Source: RGIG8050 sp045588915
GTDB taxonomy: Bacteria > Bacillota > Clostridia > Christensenellales > UBA1242
NCBI GenBank assembly: GCA_045588915.1
Contig: JAZNFA010000007.1
Span: 4,838 to 68,837 of the forward strand
DNA length: 64,000 bases
Direction of reading: 5' to 3'
Below, piece by piece: positions 35,628 through 44,785 of this stretch. Numbering within the stretch: position 1 is the first letter of the stretch; each line of letters opens with the position of its first letter. Below the pieces are notes generated by a model. That model was not told the origin of the DNA. It did not search any database and saw only the letters and a list, made by a program, of their open reading frames with translations. Position numbers and translations under genes: made by a program.

Positions 35628-35693
35628 TTCGACAACTGCAAAGATTGTCGAAATTAGTCGAAATTTGTAAGTAGAATTAGAGAATATGTCGAA
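35628..35693. promoter_or_regulatory. Cluster of GTCGAA elements between the OB-fold gene and comM
   Basis: TTCGACAA (35628-35635) and TTGTCGAA (35645-35652) form an 8-base inverted repeat with a 9-base spacer. TAGTCGAA (35655-35662) and ATGTCGAA (35686-35693) are further copies of the same core on the plus strand. The cluster is in the 199-base divergent intergenic region and looks like an operator for a dimeric regulator. The regulator is unknown. Confidence 0.4.
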
Positions 35694-35764
35694 AACCAGT
35701 TTAATTTAGCATAAGAATTTTAAATCGGTTTACTTTACTGCCACTTTATTGTAATTTTATATTT

Positions 35765-37309
35765 GTGATTACTATCAAAAGTTTTGGTATTAGTGGAGTC
35801 AATGGGTACATTGTAGATGTCGAGGTAGATGTTACTAAGGGGTTGCCCGGGTATACTTTGGTTGGCTTACCAGATAATGCTGTTAAGGAAGGCAAAGAAC
35901 GTGTTAAAAGTGCAATTTTAAATTTAGGTTATAAATTTCCTGTTGGTAATGTTGTTATTAATCTTGCGCCTGCTTCGGCAAAAAAAGAAGGTGCTGTGTA
36001 TGATTTACCAATTGCCGTAGGTATTTTAGCAAATAGTCAAATTATAACGCAGTCTTTAAATGATTGGGCGTTTTTTGGTGAGTTATCTTTAAATGGTGAG
36101 TTACGTCGTACAAATGGTGTTTTGCCAGCTTTGTTAACGGCAGTAGAAAAGAAAATCAATAATGTAATTATTCCTGCTGATAACTACAATGAAGCTTCAT
36201 TTGTATCTGGTATCAATATTTATACGGCTCGGAATTTAGCTGATGTTGTTAATCACTTTTCCTGCGTTGATGGAGTTTCGCCTTTAAAATTAGTTGAAGC
36301 TGCAAGTTTTGATAATCTATTGGCTGATGCTAATTATCCTTGTGATATGAAATACGTACGTGGACAATTTGTGGCAAAACGAGCGTTGGAAATTGCGGCA
36401 GCAGGGGGACACAACATTTTAATGATAGGGCCTCCAGGTAGTGGTAAAACAATGTTAGCTAAATGTTTTCAAACTATTTTACCACCAATGACTTTTAATG
36501 AAAGTATGGAAACAACTAAAATTCACAGTTGTGCTGGCTTATTAGATTCTGAACACGGCATTGTTTTAACACGACCTTTCCGTTGCCCACATCACACAGC
36601 TTCAACAGTTTCTTTAGCTGGTGGTGGAAAAAATGCGCGACCAGGCGAAATTTCATTAGCGCATAATGGTGTTTTGTTTTTGGACGAAATGCCGGAATAT
36701 AATCGTGGTTGTTTAGAATTATTACGTCAGCCATTAGAAAATTACAATATAGTTATTTCACGTGCTTCAATGACTGTTGAATATCCTGCATCGTTCGTTT
36801 TGGTCGCGAGTATGAACCCATGTCCTTGTGGTTATTACGGTAGTCGCATAAATCGTTGTAAGTGTACTCAGTCAAAAATTCAACGCTATTTGGGTAAAAT
36901 TTCCGGTCCGTTATTAGACCGTATTGATTTACACATTGAAGTCGATCAGGTAACTTATGATGATTTATCTAATGATAAATTGTCTGAGGACAGTGCTACG
37001 ATTCGTCAGCGTGTAATTAAGGCTCGAGAAATACAAAACCATCGTTTTGCAGAAATTGATATTCACAGTAACGCGACGATGGATTCAGCAATGACAAAAA
37101 AATATTGTAAGCTAAGTAGTGATTGCGAAAATATCTTAAAAGCAGCATTTGAAACATTGCATTTATCAGCACGAGCTTACACAAGGATTTTAAAGGTAGC
37201 TCGAACTATTGCAGACCTTGCTGGTTCTGAAGCAATTTTACCAGAACATTTAAGTGAAGCAATTTCTTATCGTAGTTTAGATCGTTTTAATCGAGGTATA
37301 AATGAATAA
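35765..37309 (+). CDS. comM: ComM/YifB family Mg-chelatase-like AAA+ ATPase
   Basis: 514 residues. N-terminal ribosomal-S5-like fold with VNGYIVDVEVDVTKGLPGYTLVGLPDNAVKE, then the Mg-chelatase ATPase with Walker A GPPGSGKTM, Walker B VLFLDEMPEY, the HHTASTVSLAGGG insertion and MNPCPCGYYG. ComM-type helicases promote branch migration during natural transformation. GTG start without a clear ribosome-binding site. It overlaps dprA by 8 bases, consistent with a DNA-processing operon comM-dprA-topA-hslV. Confidence 0.93.
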   Translation: MITIKSFGISGVNGYIVDVEVDVTKGLPGYTLVGLPDNAVKEGKERVKSAILNLGYKFPVGNVVINLAPASAKKEGAVYDLPIAVGILANSQIITQSLNDWAFFGELSLNGELRRTNGVLPALLTAVEKKINNVIIPADNYNEASFVSGINIYTARNLADVVNHFSCVDGVSPLKLVEAASFDNLLADANYPCDMKYVRGQFVAKRALEIAAAGGHNILMIGPPGSGKTMLAKCFQTILPPMTFNESMETTKIHSCAGLLDSEHGIVLTRPFRCPHHTASTVSLAGGGKNARPGEISLAHNGVLFLDEMPEYNRGCLELLRQPLENYNIVISRASMTVEYPASFVLVASMNPCPCGYYGSRINRCKCTQSKIQRYLGKISGPLLDRIDLHIEVDQVTYDDLSNDKLSEDSATIRQRVIKAREIQNHRFAEIDIHSNATMDSAMTKKYCKLSSDCENILKAAFETLHLSARAYTRILKVARTIADLAGSEAILPEHLSEAISYRSLDRFNRGINE

Positions 37310-38159
37310 TGATATTCAGATTATTTATAAAGATGATATGAAATATCCACGTGCTTTGTTGGATTTAAAGGACCCACCCAAACAATTATATGTTAAAGGT
37401 AATCTTGAATTGTTAAATCGTCCTTTGGTTTCAATAGTTGGAACACGCGATTGTACACGTTACGGTTTGATGGTGGCGAAAGATTTAGCAACTCAGTGTG
37501 TTAAGGCAGGGTTTGTTGTAGTGTCTGGTTTAGCAGAAGGTATAGATACAGCCGCGCATCAAGGTGCTAAAGATGCAACGATTGCTGTTTTAGGAAATGG
37601 AATTGAAGTATATTATCCGACAGTAAACAAAGATTTACAAGATGAAATTGGAATAAATGGTCTGTTGATTTCTGAGTATCCACCAAATCTACATGGAAGT
37701 AAAACAACTTTTCCACAACGTAATCGGATTGTTGCAGCGTTATCGCAGGTTGTTGTTGCAGTAGAAGCAGATTTACACAGTGGCACGTTGATTACTTTAA
37801 AAATGGCAAAATCATTGCAGCGTGACATATATGCTGTTCCTGGAAATGTCAATTGTTATGCGAGTCAAGGAACGAATAATTTAATTGCCAAAAAGGAAGC
37901 AAAGATAATTACCAGTATAGAAGATTTTATAAAAGAGATTTCAGGAAGAAGTGTTATTAATCAAAAGATGTTACAAAACAAACAGATTAGTTTGGAACAA
38001 CAAAACATTTTAAATATTTTAAAGACTGATGAAGTTCATTTTGATGATATTGTCACCGAAAGTGGTTTATCAGTAGCGCAGTTGTCAACACTCTTGACAA
38101 ATATGGAAATGATTGGTTTAATAGAGAAATTACCAGGCAATTATTTCGTTGCTCAGTAA
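37302..38159 (+). CDS. dprA: DNA processing protein DprA
   Basis: 285 residues. Loads RecA onto incoming single-stranded DNA. The Rossmann-like fold is evident from VSIVGTRDCTRYG, VVVSGLAEGIDTAAHQGA, TIAVLGNGIEVYYP, and the LISEYPP, FPQRNRIVAALSQVVVAVEA and AVPGN motifs. A C-terminal winged-helix (DprA_WH) domain covers about 220-285. It overlaps the end of comM. Together these genes suggest the lineage keeps some transformation machinery, though no com pilus genes are visible here. Confidence 0.95.
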   Translation: MNNDIQIIYKDDMKYPRALLDLKDPPKQLYVKGNLELLNRPLVSIVGTRDCTRYGLMVAKDLATQCVKAGFVVVSGLAEGIDTAAHQGAKDATIAVLGNGIEVYYPTVNKDLQDEIGINGLLISEYPPNLHGSKTTFPQRNRIVAALSQVVVAVEADLHSGTLITLKMAKSLQRDIYAVPGNVNCYASQGTNNLIAKKEAKIITSIEDFIKEISGRSVINQKMLQNKQISLEQQNILNILKTDEVHFDDIVTESGLSVAQLSTLLTNMEMIGLIEKLPGNYFVAQ

Positions 38160-38174
38160 AACGGTAGGAGGTTC

Positions 38175-40244
38175 ATGAAACTTGTAATTATTGAGGGTAT
38201 CGGTAAAAAAGATACTATTAAAAAATATTTAGGTAGTGGTTATCAGGTGATGGCAACTGGTGGGCATTTTCGTGATTTAAAAAAACGTGACTTATCGGTT
38301 GATGTTGAAAAGGGTTACAAACCACAATATGTAATTTCATCAGATAAAAAAGATGTCGTTAAAGCTTTGAAAGAAGCAGCAGCAAAAGCTGAAGAGGTTT
38401 TAATCGCAACCGACCCGGATCGCGAAGGTGAAGCTATCGCTTATCATTTAACATATATATTAGATATTGATCCAACGCAGGCAAAACGAATTGAGTTTAA
38501 TGAAATTACCAAACATGCTATTCATCAAGCGTTGACCAAACCACGTTCAATTGATATGAACTTGGTTTATGCGCAACAAACTCGTCGAGTTTTGGACCGT
38601 TTAGTGGGTTATAAATTATCACCAGTTTTGTCAAAAAAAATCAAGTCAGGTTTGTCAGCTGGTCGTGTGCAAAGTGTAACTTTAAAGTTAGTTGTTGAAC
38701 GTGAACGTGAAATTCAAAACTTTAAGCCAGAAGAGTATTGGGATTTTTGGTCTCATTTAGAAAAGGATAAACTTAAATTCCGTACTTCACTTTATTACGG
38801 ACCAGATGGTAAACGTTTGAAACCAGCAAGCGAGAGTCAAGTAAATCAAATCGTTGCCGACTTAAAAGATGCAAAATATGTTGCAAAAGATGTAAAAAAA
38901 TCAGTAACAAAGCGTCATGCGCCTGCGCCATTTACAACCAGTTCAATGCAGCAGGATGCTGGTGCTAAATTAGGTTTATCATTAAAACGTACCACAATGG
39001 CTGCTCAAGCGCTTTATCAAGGTATTCAAATGGGTGAACGTGGTATGATGGCTTTAGTAACTTATATTCGTACCGATAGTGTTCGTGTTTCTGCTGAGGC
39101 TCAAACAGCGGCAAAGGAATACATTACCCAGAAGTATGGTGCAAATTTTGTTCCGGAAACTCCAAATGTTTATAAAACAAAAAAATCGGCACAAGATGCC
39201 CATGAGGCGATTAGACCAACGCATTTAGATATTACACCAGATGAAGCTGATAAGTATTGTAAGCCAGATGAAGCGAAATTATATCGTTTGATTTATAATC
39301 GTTTTATAGCTTCTCAAATGGCAGAAGCAACTTTCAATAGTGTACGAGTTGACGTTGATGCAAATAATTATATTTTCCGTGTTACTGGTCGTACGCCGTT
39401 ATTTGATGGTTGGTTAGCTGTATACAGTGGTAGCAAGACCAAAGAAGAACCAGAAAAAGAAGGTGAAGATGATGCTGGGGAAAATGCTGGAGTATTACCA
39501 AACATTGAAATTGGCGATTGTTTGAATTTTGTTAAATTAGAATATGCGCAAAAATTTACGCAACCACCAGCACGTTACACCGAAGCAACTTTGGTTAAAG
39601 TAATGGAAGAAAAAGGAATTGGACGTCCGGCAACTTATACACCAACGGTGGCAACTTTGTTCGCGCGTTTCTATATTGAAAAGGAAGGTAAGGCTTTAAA
39701 ACCAACTGAGTTAGGTTGTGTTGTTGTTGATTGGCTAATCAAATATTTCCCAGAAATTATGAATACGGGCTTTACTGCCGATATGGAAGATAAATTGGAT
39801 GATATTGCTTCAGATGGTATTGATTGGGTTGGTGTTGTCGATAATTTTTATAAACCCTTTATTAAGGTTGTTGATGAAGTTCGTGCTAATGATGGTGCAG
39901 AAAATCGTATTAAACCAGTCGAAAGTGATGAAATGTGTCCAAAGTGTGGAAAAGTAATGTTGATTCGTGAAAGTCGATTCGGTAAATTCTTGGCTTGTAG
40001 TGGTTACCCAGAATGTAAAACAACTAAGCCTTTTGATAAACCCGTTTGTAAATGTCCAAAATGTGGTAATGATATTTACAAGCGTCGTAGTAAAAAGGGT
40101 AAGTATTTTTATGGATGTTCTGGTTATCCAAATTGTGACTTTGTTGCCTTTGATGAACCTACAGGGGAACTATGTTCAAAGTGTAAAAGTCCTTTGGTAA
40201 AAGTTAAAGATGTAGTAAAATGTAGTAATCGTAATTGTCAATAA
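38175..40244 (+). CDS. topA: DNA topoisomerase I
   Basis: 689 residues. Type IA enzyme relaxing negative supercoils. Toprim domain at the N-terminus (KLVIIEGIGKKDTIKKYLG, with DPDREGEAIAYH), catalytic tyrosine in TYIRTDS, and three C-terminal zinc fingers: CPKCGK, CPKCGN and CSKCKS, each with a paired distal cysteine set. The opening EGIGKKDTI differs a little from the usual ESPAKAKTI. Strong Shine-Dalgarno GGAGG at 38167-38171. It is the usual neighbour of dprA. Confidence 0.96.
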   Translation: MKLVIIEGIGKKDTIKKYLGSGYQVMATGGHFRDLKKRDLSVDVEKGYKPQYVISSDKKDVVKALKEAAAKAEEVLIATDPDREGEAIAYHLTYILDIDPTQAKRIEFNEITKHAIHQALTKPRSIDMNLVYAQQTRRVLDRLVGYKLSPVLSKKIKSGLSAGRVQSVTLKLVVEREREIQNFKPEEYWDFWSHLEKDKLKFRTSLYYGPDGKRLKPASESQVNQIVADLKDAKYVAKDVKKSVTKRHAPAPFTTSSMQQDAGAKLGLSLKRTTMAAQALYQGIQMGERGMMALVTYIRTDSVRVSAEAQTAAKEYITQKYGANFVPETPNVYKTKKSAQDAHEAIRPTHLDITPDEADKYCKPDEAKLYRLIYNRFIASQMAEATFNSVRVDVDANNYIFRVTGRTPLFDGWLAVYSGSKTKEEPEKEGEDDAGENAGVLPNIEIGDCLNFVKLEYAQKFTQPPARYTEATLVKVMEEKGIGRPATYTPTVATLFARFYIEKEGKALKPTELGCVVVDWLIKYFPEIMNTGFTADMEDKLDDIASDGIDWVGVVDNFYKPFIKVVDEVRANDGAENRIKPVESDEMCPKCGKVMLIRESRFGKFLACSGYPECKTTKPFDKPVCKCPKCGNDIYKRRSKKGKYFYGCSGYPNCDFVAFDEPTGELCSKCKSPLVKVKDVVKCSNRNCQ

Positions 40245-40256
40245 GGAGGTTTTGAA

Positions 40257-40790
40257 ATGGAATTACGTGGTACAACGATTATTGCGGTAAAGCGTGATAA
40301 CAAAACTGTGATCGCAGGTGATGGACAAGTTACTGCCGGCGAATCCGTTATAATGAAAGGTAACGCCGTAAAAGTTCGCCGTTTATATGATAGCAAAGTC
40401 GTGGTTGGTTTTGCTGGTTCGGTAGCTGATGCCTTTACTTTGTCTAACAAGTTTGAAGAAATGTTACAGAAACATTCGGGCAATTTGTTGCGTTCTGCCG
40501 TTGCTTTGGCTCAAAGCTGGCGTACTGACCGTGCTTTAGGTAAATTGCAAGCTATGATGATTGTCGCGGACAAGGAACGTTTCTTAGTGATTAGTGGTGA
40601 TGGAAATGTTATTGAACCAGATGGTGGCTGTGTGGCTATTGGTAGTGGTGGAAATTATGCATTAGCTGCGGCAAAAGCTTTGCTTAACAATACTAAAATG
40701 ACTGCAAAAGAAATTGCTAAAGAAGCGATGAATGTAGCTAGTGATATCTGTATTTTCACAAATAAAAATTTAACAATCGAAGAATTATAA
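40257..40790 (+). CDS. hslV: HslV/ClpQ peptidase subunit
   Basis: 177 residues. Proteasome-like peptidase with N-terminal threonine nucleophile after a short propeptide; the conserved TTIIAV begins at residue 6, so MELRG would be removed, as in the longer-propeptide CodW of Bacillus. GDGQVTAGESVIMK and GFAGSVADAFTL are signatures. Strong Shine-Dalgarno sequence AAGGAGG. It is followed by a terminator, and its partner hslU is 1.66 kb away beyond an inverted gene. Confidence 0.96.
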   Translation: MELRGTTIIAVKRDNKTVIAGDGQVTAGESVIMKGNAVKVRRLYDSKVVVGFAGSVADAFTLSNKFEEMLQKHSGNLLRSAVALAQSWRTDRALGKLQAMMIVADKERFLVISGDGNVIEPDGGCVAIGSGGNYALAAAKALLNNTKMTAKEIAKEAMNVASDICIFTNKNLTIEEL

Positions 40791-40815
40791 TTTAATATTA
40801 AATATAATTGATAAA

Positions 40816-40845
40816 AAAGGTATCCGATTAGGATACCTTTTTGCG
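40816..40845. terminator. Bidirectional terminator between hslV and the 40828 gene
   Basis: An AGGTATCC/GGATACCT hairpin with a GATTA loop is flanked by A-tracts on the left and T-tracts on the right. The minus-strand gene stops inside it. Confidence 0.8.
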
Positions 40846-42348
40846 ACGTAGTTTATCAGCTCTTTTTAGTCCACGAGAAACGGTTTTGTATTCACGAAGA
40901 AGTGCATTCTCTAATTGTTCGATACTTAATTTTTGTTTAATCGAATTAATAAAACAAATGTAGATTGCATCCCAGAAAGTTGGAATACCAAGGTCTTCAA
41001 TGACCGAATATCTTTCGTTAAAACTATCTTGAAGGTCAGTATCTTTTAAATAATCAATGATATTTGGTTCGTTATAAGCAACAGGAATTTCAAAAGGTAC
41101 TCGGATGAAAATATCTTTGAAGTTGTCATTGTTTAATATGTAGTTATTATAAACTAAGACCATAATATTGTCCCAGTCTTCGCGATTTGAAAGGTTTAAG
41201 ATAAAATCTTTTTTGTATTTTTTACGGTAAAGTGGATGGAGTGTTTCGCTTACTCGAGCCAATGAAATACCATGTTCAACTGCTGTGGTAAATTCTTCAT
41301 ACAATTCTGAATGCGTAATAAAACGTTCAGCATCAATTAAGTAACTACAAAATTTATATAAACGTCCTTTGGTTCGAGACATACTATATTCAAACAGTCC
41401 AGTGTCTTTATTTTCGGCATATTTATTATAGGGAGCAACACCGTGTTTATCTTTGTAAATTGTACGGTCCATTAAGAAGCATGCAGCTGTTTCAATAAAA
41501 TATCTTTGCAAATAGCGTTCTAAGTTTTGTTGTGATAAGAGTTCTTTTTTTTCTTGTGCCTTTTGTTTTTTGATTGCTGCGTTCTTAGGGTTAAGTCGAA
41601 TAATTGTTTGTTTGGTATCAAGTAATTTGGGGTCGATTTTAGGCATAACACGTTCGACGGGAACATAGTTTGGGTCAGTTAATGTTAGTGTGAAACTTGT
41701 ATTTTCATTTTTTTGTTCCGTAATGTTTGTTGTTTGAACATCTTCGGTAATTGATGTTGCTAACTCGAAATTTTGATTGTAACTTAGGGTAGTGATTTCA
41801 GTGGGGATTTCTAGTTCGAAATTTCTTGGTTGCGTTTCACGTTGAGTTAAAAGTTCTTGGTTAGTCGTTTTTTCGATAGCTGTCGTATTATCAATTTCTT
41901 CTGTAAAAACTTCTGATAAGTCGTGTGGGTCTGCTTCAGGTAAAACAATTTCGGGTAGTTCAATTATTGTGCGTTCACGTTCGTTGTTAGTGACATCATG
42001 TAATTTTTTTACGATTTCTTCTTGGTTTGCATAACCGTGATAGAGTGATTCTAAATCATCTTCGTTAGAAATTTTATCATTCAATAAAATATTTCTTTTG
42101 TCACTGATGATTGAAGTAATATTTGAGTGATGTGTTTTGATTGTCGTAGGAACTAAATTTAATTCGGCTTTACCATTATCAAAGAAAACTTGATAAATTA
42201 AATATGTGATTGTCGGCAATGCCAAAACCACCCCAAGAAAAAAGAAAATTGGTCTTCCTGTTGGAATACCGATGATGGATAAAACTATGCCTGTGATACA
42301 GAGTAGTATGGTTATCCAAAGCAGGTTACGTTTGAAAAAATCGCTCAT
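40828..42348 (-). CDS. Unknown 506-residue membrane-anchored protein
   Basis: Two adjacent N-terminal membrane helices (about residues 8-28 and 32-52), a long acidic, low-complexity middle (about 60-265, with many Thr, Asn and Glu), and a globular helical C-terminal domain (about 270-506, starting ERYLQRYFIETAACFLMDR and rich in Tyr/Phe). I recognise no family. A strong Shine-Dalgarno sequence (GGGGGAA) precedes the ATG. Topology suggests a cytoplasmic domain tethered to the membrane. It sits inverted between hslV and hslU, genes normally adjacent. Confidence 0.6.
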   Translation of the reverse strand: MSDFFKRNLLWITILLCITGIVLSIIGIPTGRPIFFFLGVVLALPTITYLIYQVFFDNGKAELNLVPTTIKTHHSNITSIISDKRNILLNDKISNEDDLESLYHGYANQEEIVKKLHDVTNNERERTIIELPEIVLPEADPHDLSEVFTEEIDNTTAIEKTTNQELLTQRETQPRNFELEIPTEITTLSYNQNFELATSITEDVQTTNITEQKNENTSFTLTLTDPNYVPVERVMPKIDPKLLDTKQTIIRLNPKNAAIKKQKAQEKKELLSQQNLERYLQRYFIETAACFLMDRTIYKDKHGVAPYNKYAENKDTGLFEYSMSRTKGRLYKFCSYLIDAERFITHSELYEEFTTAVEHGISLARVSETLHPLYRKKYKKDFILNLSNREDWDNIMVLVYNNYILNNDNFKDIFIRVPFEIPVAYNEPNIIDYLKDTDLQDSFNERYSVIEDLGIPTFWDAIYICFINSIKQKLSIEQLENALLREYKTVSRGLKRADKLRRKKVS

Positions 42349-42445
42349 TTTTCCCCCAGTATTTATTTAATCAATTTAATAATATAATAATTGCAGAAAT
42401 TTGTAAAATGTATTACAATAATGTCATTTATAGGAGGACCAGTTT

Positions 42446-43777
42446 ATGGACATTTTTCCAAAAGATATTGTAGAACAACTTGACCGTTTCGTTGTTGGTC
42501 AAAAAGAAGCAAAACGTGTGGTTGCAATTGCATTGCGTAATCGTTATCGTCGTTCGCAATTGCCTAAGGCTGTTGCAGATGAAATTACACCAAAAAATAT
42601 TATTATGAAAGGACCAACTGGTGTTGGTAAAACTGAAATTGCACGTCGTTTATCTAAATTAGTAGGTGCACCTTTTATTAAAGTTGAAGCAACTAAATAT
42701 ACGGAAGTTGGGTATGTTGGTCGTGATGTTGAAAGTATGATTCGCGATTTGGTTGAAGTTGCGATTCGTATGACTCGAGATGCTAAATATGCTGAGGTTA
42801 GAAAAAAAGCGGAAGCTACTGTTGAAAAACGTATAGTTAATGCAATTGTTGCTGAAAAGAAAAAGAAAGTTACTGATACAGCTGAAAATTTATTGTATGA
42901 ACAATCTTTAAATGAATATCGTGAAGGAAAACTAGAAAACTTTATGATTGAATTTGATGTTGTGCGTGAAATGAAACCTATGATTGAGATGCCAATGGGA
43001 ATGGGCGTTGGAATTGAGATTGGTTCAATTTTTGATAAAGTTTCTGGAATGTTCCCAAAACAGACAAAAAAGAAGTCGATGTCTGTTAGTGCTGCGCGTG
43101 AAATGTTTATTGAAGAAGAATGTAGTAAATTAATTGATAAAGATGTTATTAACGCCGAAGGGATTGCTTTAGCTGAACAAAAAGGTATTATCTTTATTGA
43201 CGAAATTGATAAAATTGGTTCAACAGGTGGCAGTGGACACGGACCAGAAGTTAGTCGTGAAGGTGTTCAACGTGATATTTTACCTATCGTAGAAGGATGT
43301 ACTGTACAAACTAAGTATGGTATGGTTAAGACTGATTATATGTTATTTATTGCTGCTGGAGCATTCCACGTAAGTAAAATTGATGATTTGATTCCAGAGT
43401 TGCAAGGTCGTTTCCCAATTCGTGTTGAATTAAATTCTTTGAATAAAGAAGATTTTTATAAAATTTTAACACAACCATCTAACGCAATCACAAAACAATA
43501 TCAAGAATTGTTGGCTGTTGATAATGTTGAATTAAAATTCGAAAAAGATGCTTTAATGTTATTGGCTGAATTAGCTGAAAGTGAAAATGATACGAACGAA
43601 AACTTAGGAGCTCGTCGTCTTCATTCAATTATGGAACATTTGTTAGAAGATATCTTGTTTAATGCTGGAAGTAAGAAGTCGGCAGAAAAAGAAGTTATAA
43701 TTGTTGATAAACCGTTCGTAGAAAAGAATATGAAACAACTCATTAAAAAGATTGATTTACATAAATATGTTTTATAA
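42446..43777 (+). CDS. hslU: HslU/ClpY ATPase subunit
   Basis: 443 residues. AAA+ unfoldase that feeds HslV. N-terminus IVEQLDRFVVGQKEAKRVVAIALRNRYRR, Walker A GPTGVGKTEIAR, the pore motif GYVGRDVESM, Walker B GIIFIDEIDKI, and the C-terminal sensor GARRLHSIMEHLLEDI are present. The I domain (about 105-230) is shorter and richer in Met/Lys than usual. Strong Shine-Dalgarno TAGGAGG. It has its own promoter region with TACAAT near 42413. The stop overlaps the convergent aspartokinase stop region by 6 bases. Confidence 0.96.
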   Translation: MDIFPKDIVEQLDRFVVGQKEAKRVVAIALRNRYRRSQLPKAVADEITPKNIIMKGPTGVGKTEIARRLSKLVGAPFIKVEATKYTEVGYVGRDVESMIRDLVEVAIRMTRDAKYAEVRKKAEATVEKRIVNAIVAEKKKKVTDTAENLLYEQSLNEYREGKLENFMIEFDVVREMKPMIEMPMGMGVGIEIGSIFDKVSGMFPKQTKKKSMSVSAAREMFIEEECSKLIDKDVINAEGIALAEQKGIIFIDEIDKIGSTGGSGHGPEVSREGVQRDILPIVEGCTVQTKYGMVKTDYMLFIAAGAFHVSKIDDLIPELQGRFPIRVELNSLNKEDFYKILTQPSNAITKQYQELLAVDNVELKFEKDALMLLAELAESENDTNENLGARRLHSIMEHLLEDILFNAGSKKSAEKEVIIVDKPFVEKNMKQLIKKIDLHKYVL

Positions 43778-44764
43778 TTTCTTTAAAAGTTCGTTGTGAA
43801 TTTTCTGCATATCTTCAATTACAGTTTTTTGTGTGGTGTTGATTTTTTGTGTGATAATTGGGCCGTTATTTTTTCTTTTGAGAATTAAGATTTGGTTATT
43901 TTTGTGTGTAACGCAAAAGAAGTTGTGTTGGCAATTACGGCAACGTGGGCTGTGAACTTCGGTAAATTTTTTGTTTGGATCAAAAGTATTATCAACACGT
44001 AACGGAACTTTGAAAGTTTCTAATAACTGAGCTACGTTTTCGTGAATAATTCCTGCGCCATTATGCGTTAAAATATCAAGTGATTGAAAATCCAAACAAG
44101 GAATTGTTTGCGTATTATAAACGTAACTTGGGTTTGCTGTTTGAATACCATAACTATCTGTATAATTCTTGTAAATTGTTGCGTGCATCAATACAGCTAA
44201 AATTGCGCCGGTATAATCACTGCCACCTCGTGTAAAAAGAGCTGTTTTTCCATTGTTTTGTCCATAGAAGCCACCAATAATAAAAGGTATAAATTGTTTC
44301 AGATTGTATTTCTTAATTTGTTTTTTTGTAGCTTCAAGATTTATTGTGGCGTCAGAATTGATAATTAAAATATCTTGCGCATCTATAAAATTATAATTCA
44401 AGTGTAAGGCTAATAATTTAGCAGACAAATATTCGCCACGTGAAACTAAAAAATTATAATCGTTGTGGCTTGTCTGAATAGCATCACTCGTATTTTTTAG
44501 AATTTTTTTGAAGGTTAAATATTTAGATGGGGTTAATAATTCCAGCGCTATTTCATTAAAACGATTGATAACTGATTCGAGGTTTGCTGAGCCTTTTGTA
44601 TATTGAATTAATTCATCAGTGATTTTAGTTTTATATTTACCATAAATGCCAGGTGCTGAAACTACTACAATTTGCGCCTGATGATTGTTGTTGATTATTT
44701 CGCAACAAAGTTTAATAGTTGTTGCATTCGCCATTGAAGAACCACCAAATTTGACTATTTCCAC
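43772..44764 (-). CDS. Aspartokinase with truncated regulatory region
   Basis: 330 residues. The catalytic amino-acid-kinase domain is complete: KFGGSSM at residues 5-11, VVVSAPG, the RGEYLSAKLLA motif, and TRGGSDYTGAILA (178-190), followed by DSYGIQTANP and LTHNGAGIIHE. After the VDNTFDPNK end of that domain (about 266) only 64 residues remain, with a Cys-rich bit (CRNCQHNFFC). The two ACT domains that bind lysine or threonine in other aspartokinases need about 130 residues, so feedback control is probably lost or altered. It starts with GTG. It is divergent from the dipicolinate synthase gene 21 bases away; aspartokinase I sits beside dpaAB in Bacillus too, so it probably feeds dipicolinate synthesis. 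Confidence 0.88.
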   Translation of the reverse strand: MEIVKFGGSSMANATTIKLCCEIINNNHQAQIVVVSAPGIYGKYKTKITDELIQYTKGSANLESVINRFNEIALELLTPSKYLTFKKILKNTSDAIQTSHNDYNFLVSRGEYLSAKLLALHLNYNFIDAQDILIINSDATINLEATKKQIKKYNLKQFIPFIIGGFYGQNNGKTALFTRGGSDYTGAILAVLMHATIYKNYTDSYGIQTANPSYVYNTQTIPCLDFQSLDILTHNGAGIIHENVAQLLETFKVPLRVDNTFDPNKKFTEVHSPRCRNCQHNFFCVTHKNNQILILKRKNNGPIITQKINTTQKTVIEDMQKIHNELLKKL

Positions 44765-44765
44765 A

Positions 44766-44778
44766 ATTATATCATATT
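44766..44778. promoter_or_regulatory. Compact divergent promoter between aspartokinase and dpaAB
   Basis: The start codons are only 21 bases apart. The gap contains CATATT (44773-44778, plus strand, ending 7 bases before the dpaAB ATG). On the minus strand it contains TATGAT (complement of 44771-44776, 6 bases before the GTG). There is no room for Shine-Dalgarno sites beyond the -10 boxes, and any -35 boxes must lie inside the opposing genes. Late-sporulation sigma factors may be involved, but I cannot match their consensus. Confidence 0.4.
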
Positions 44779-44785
44779 CATAAAT

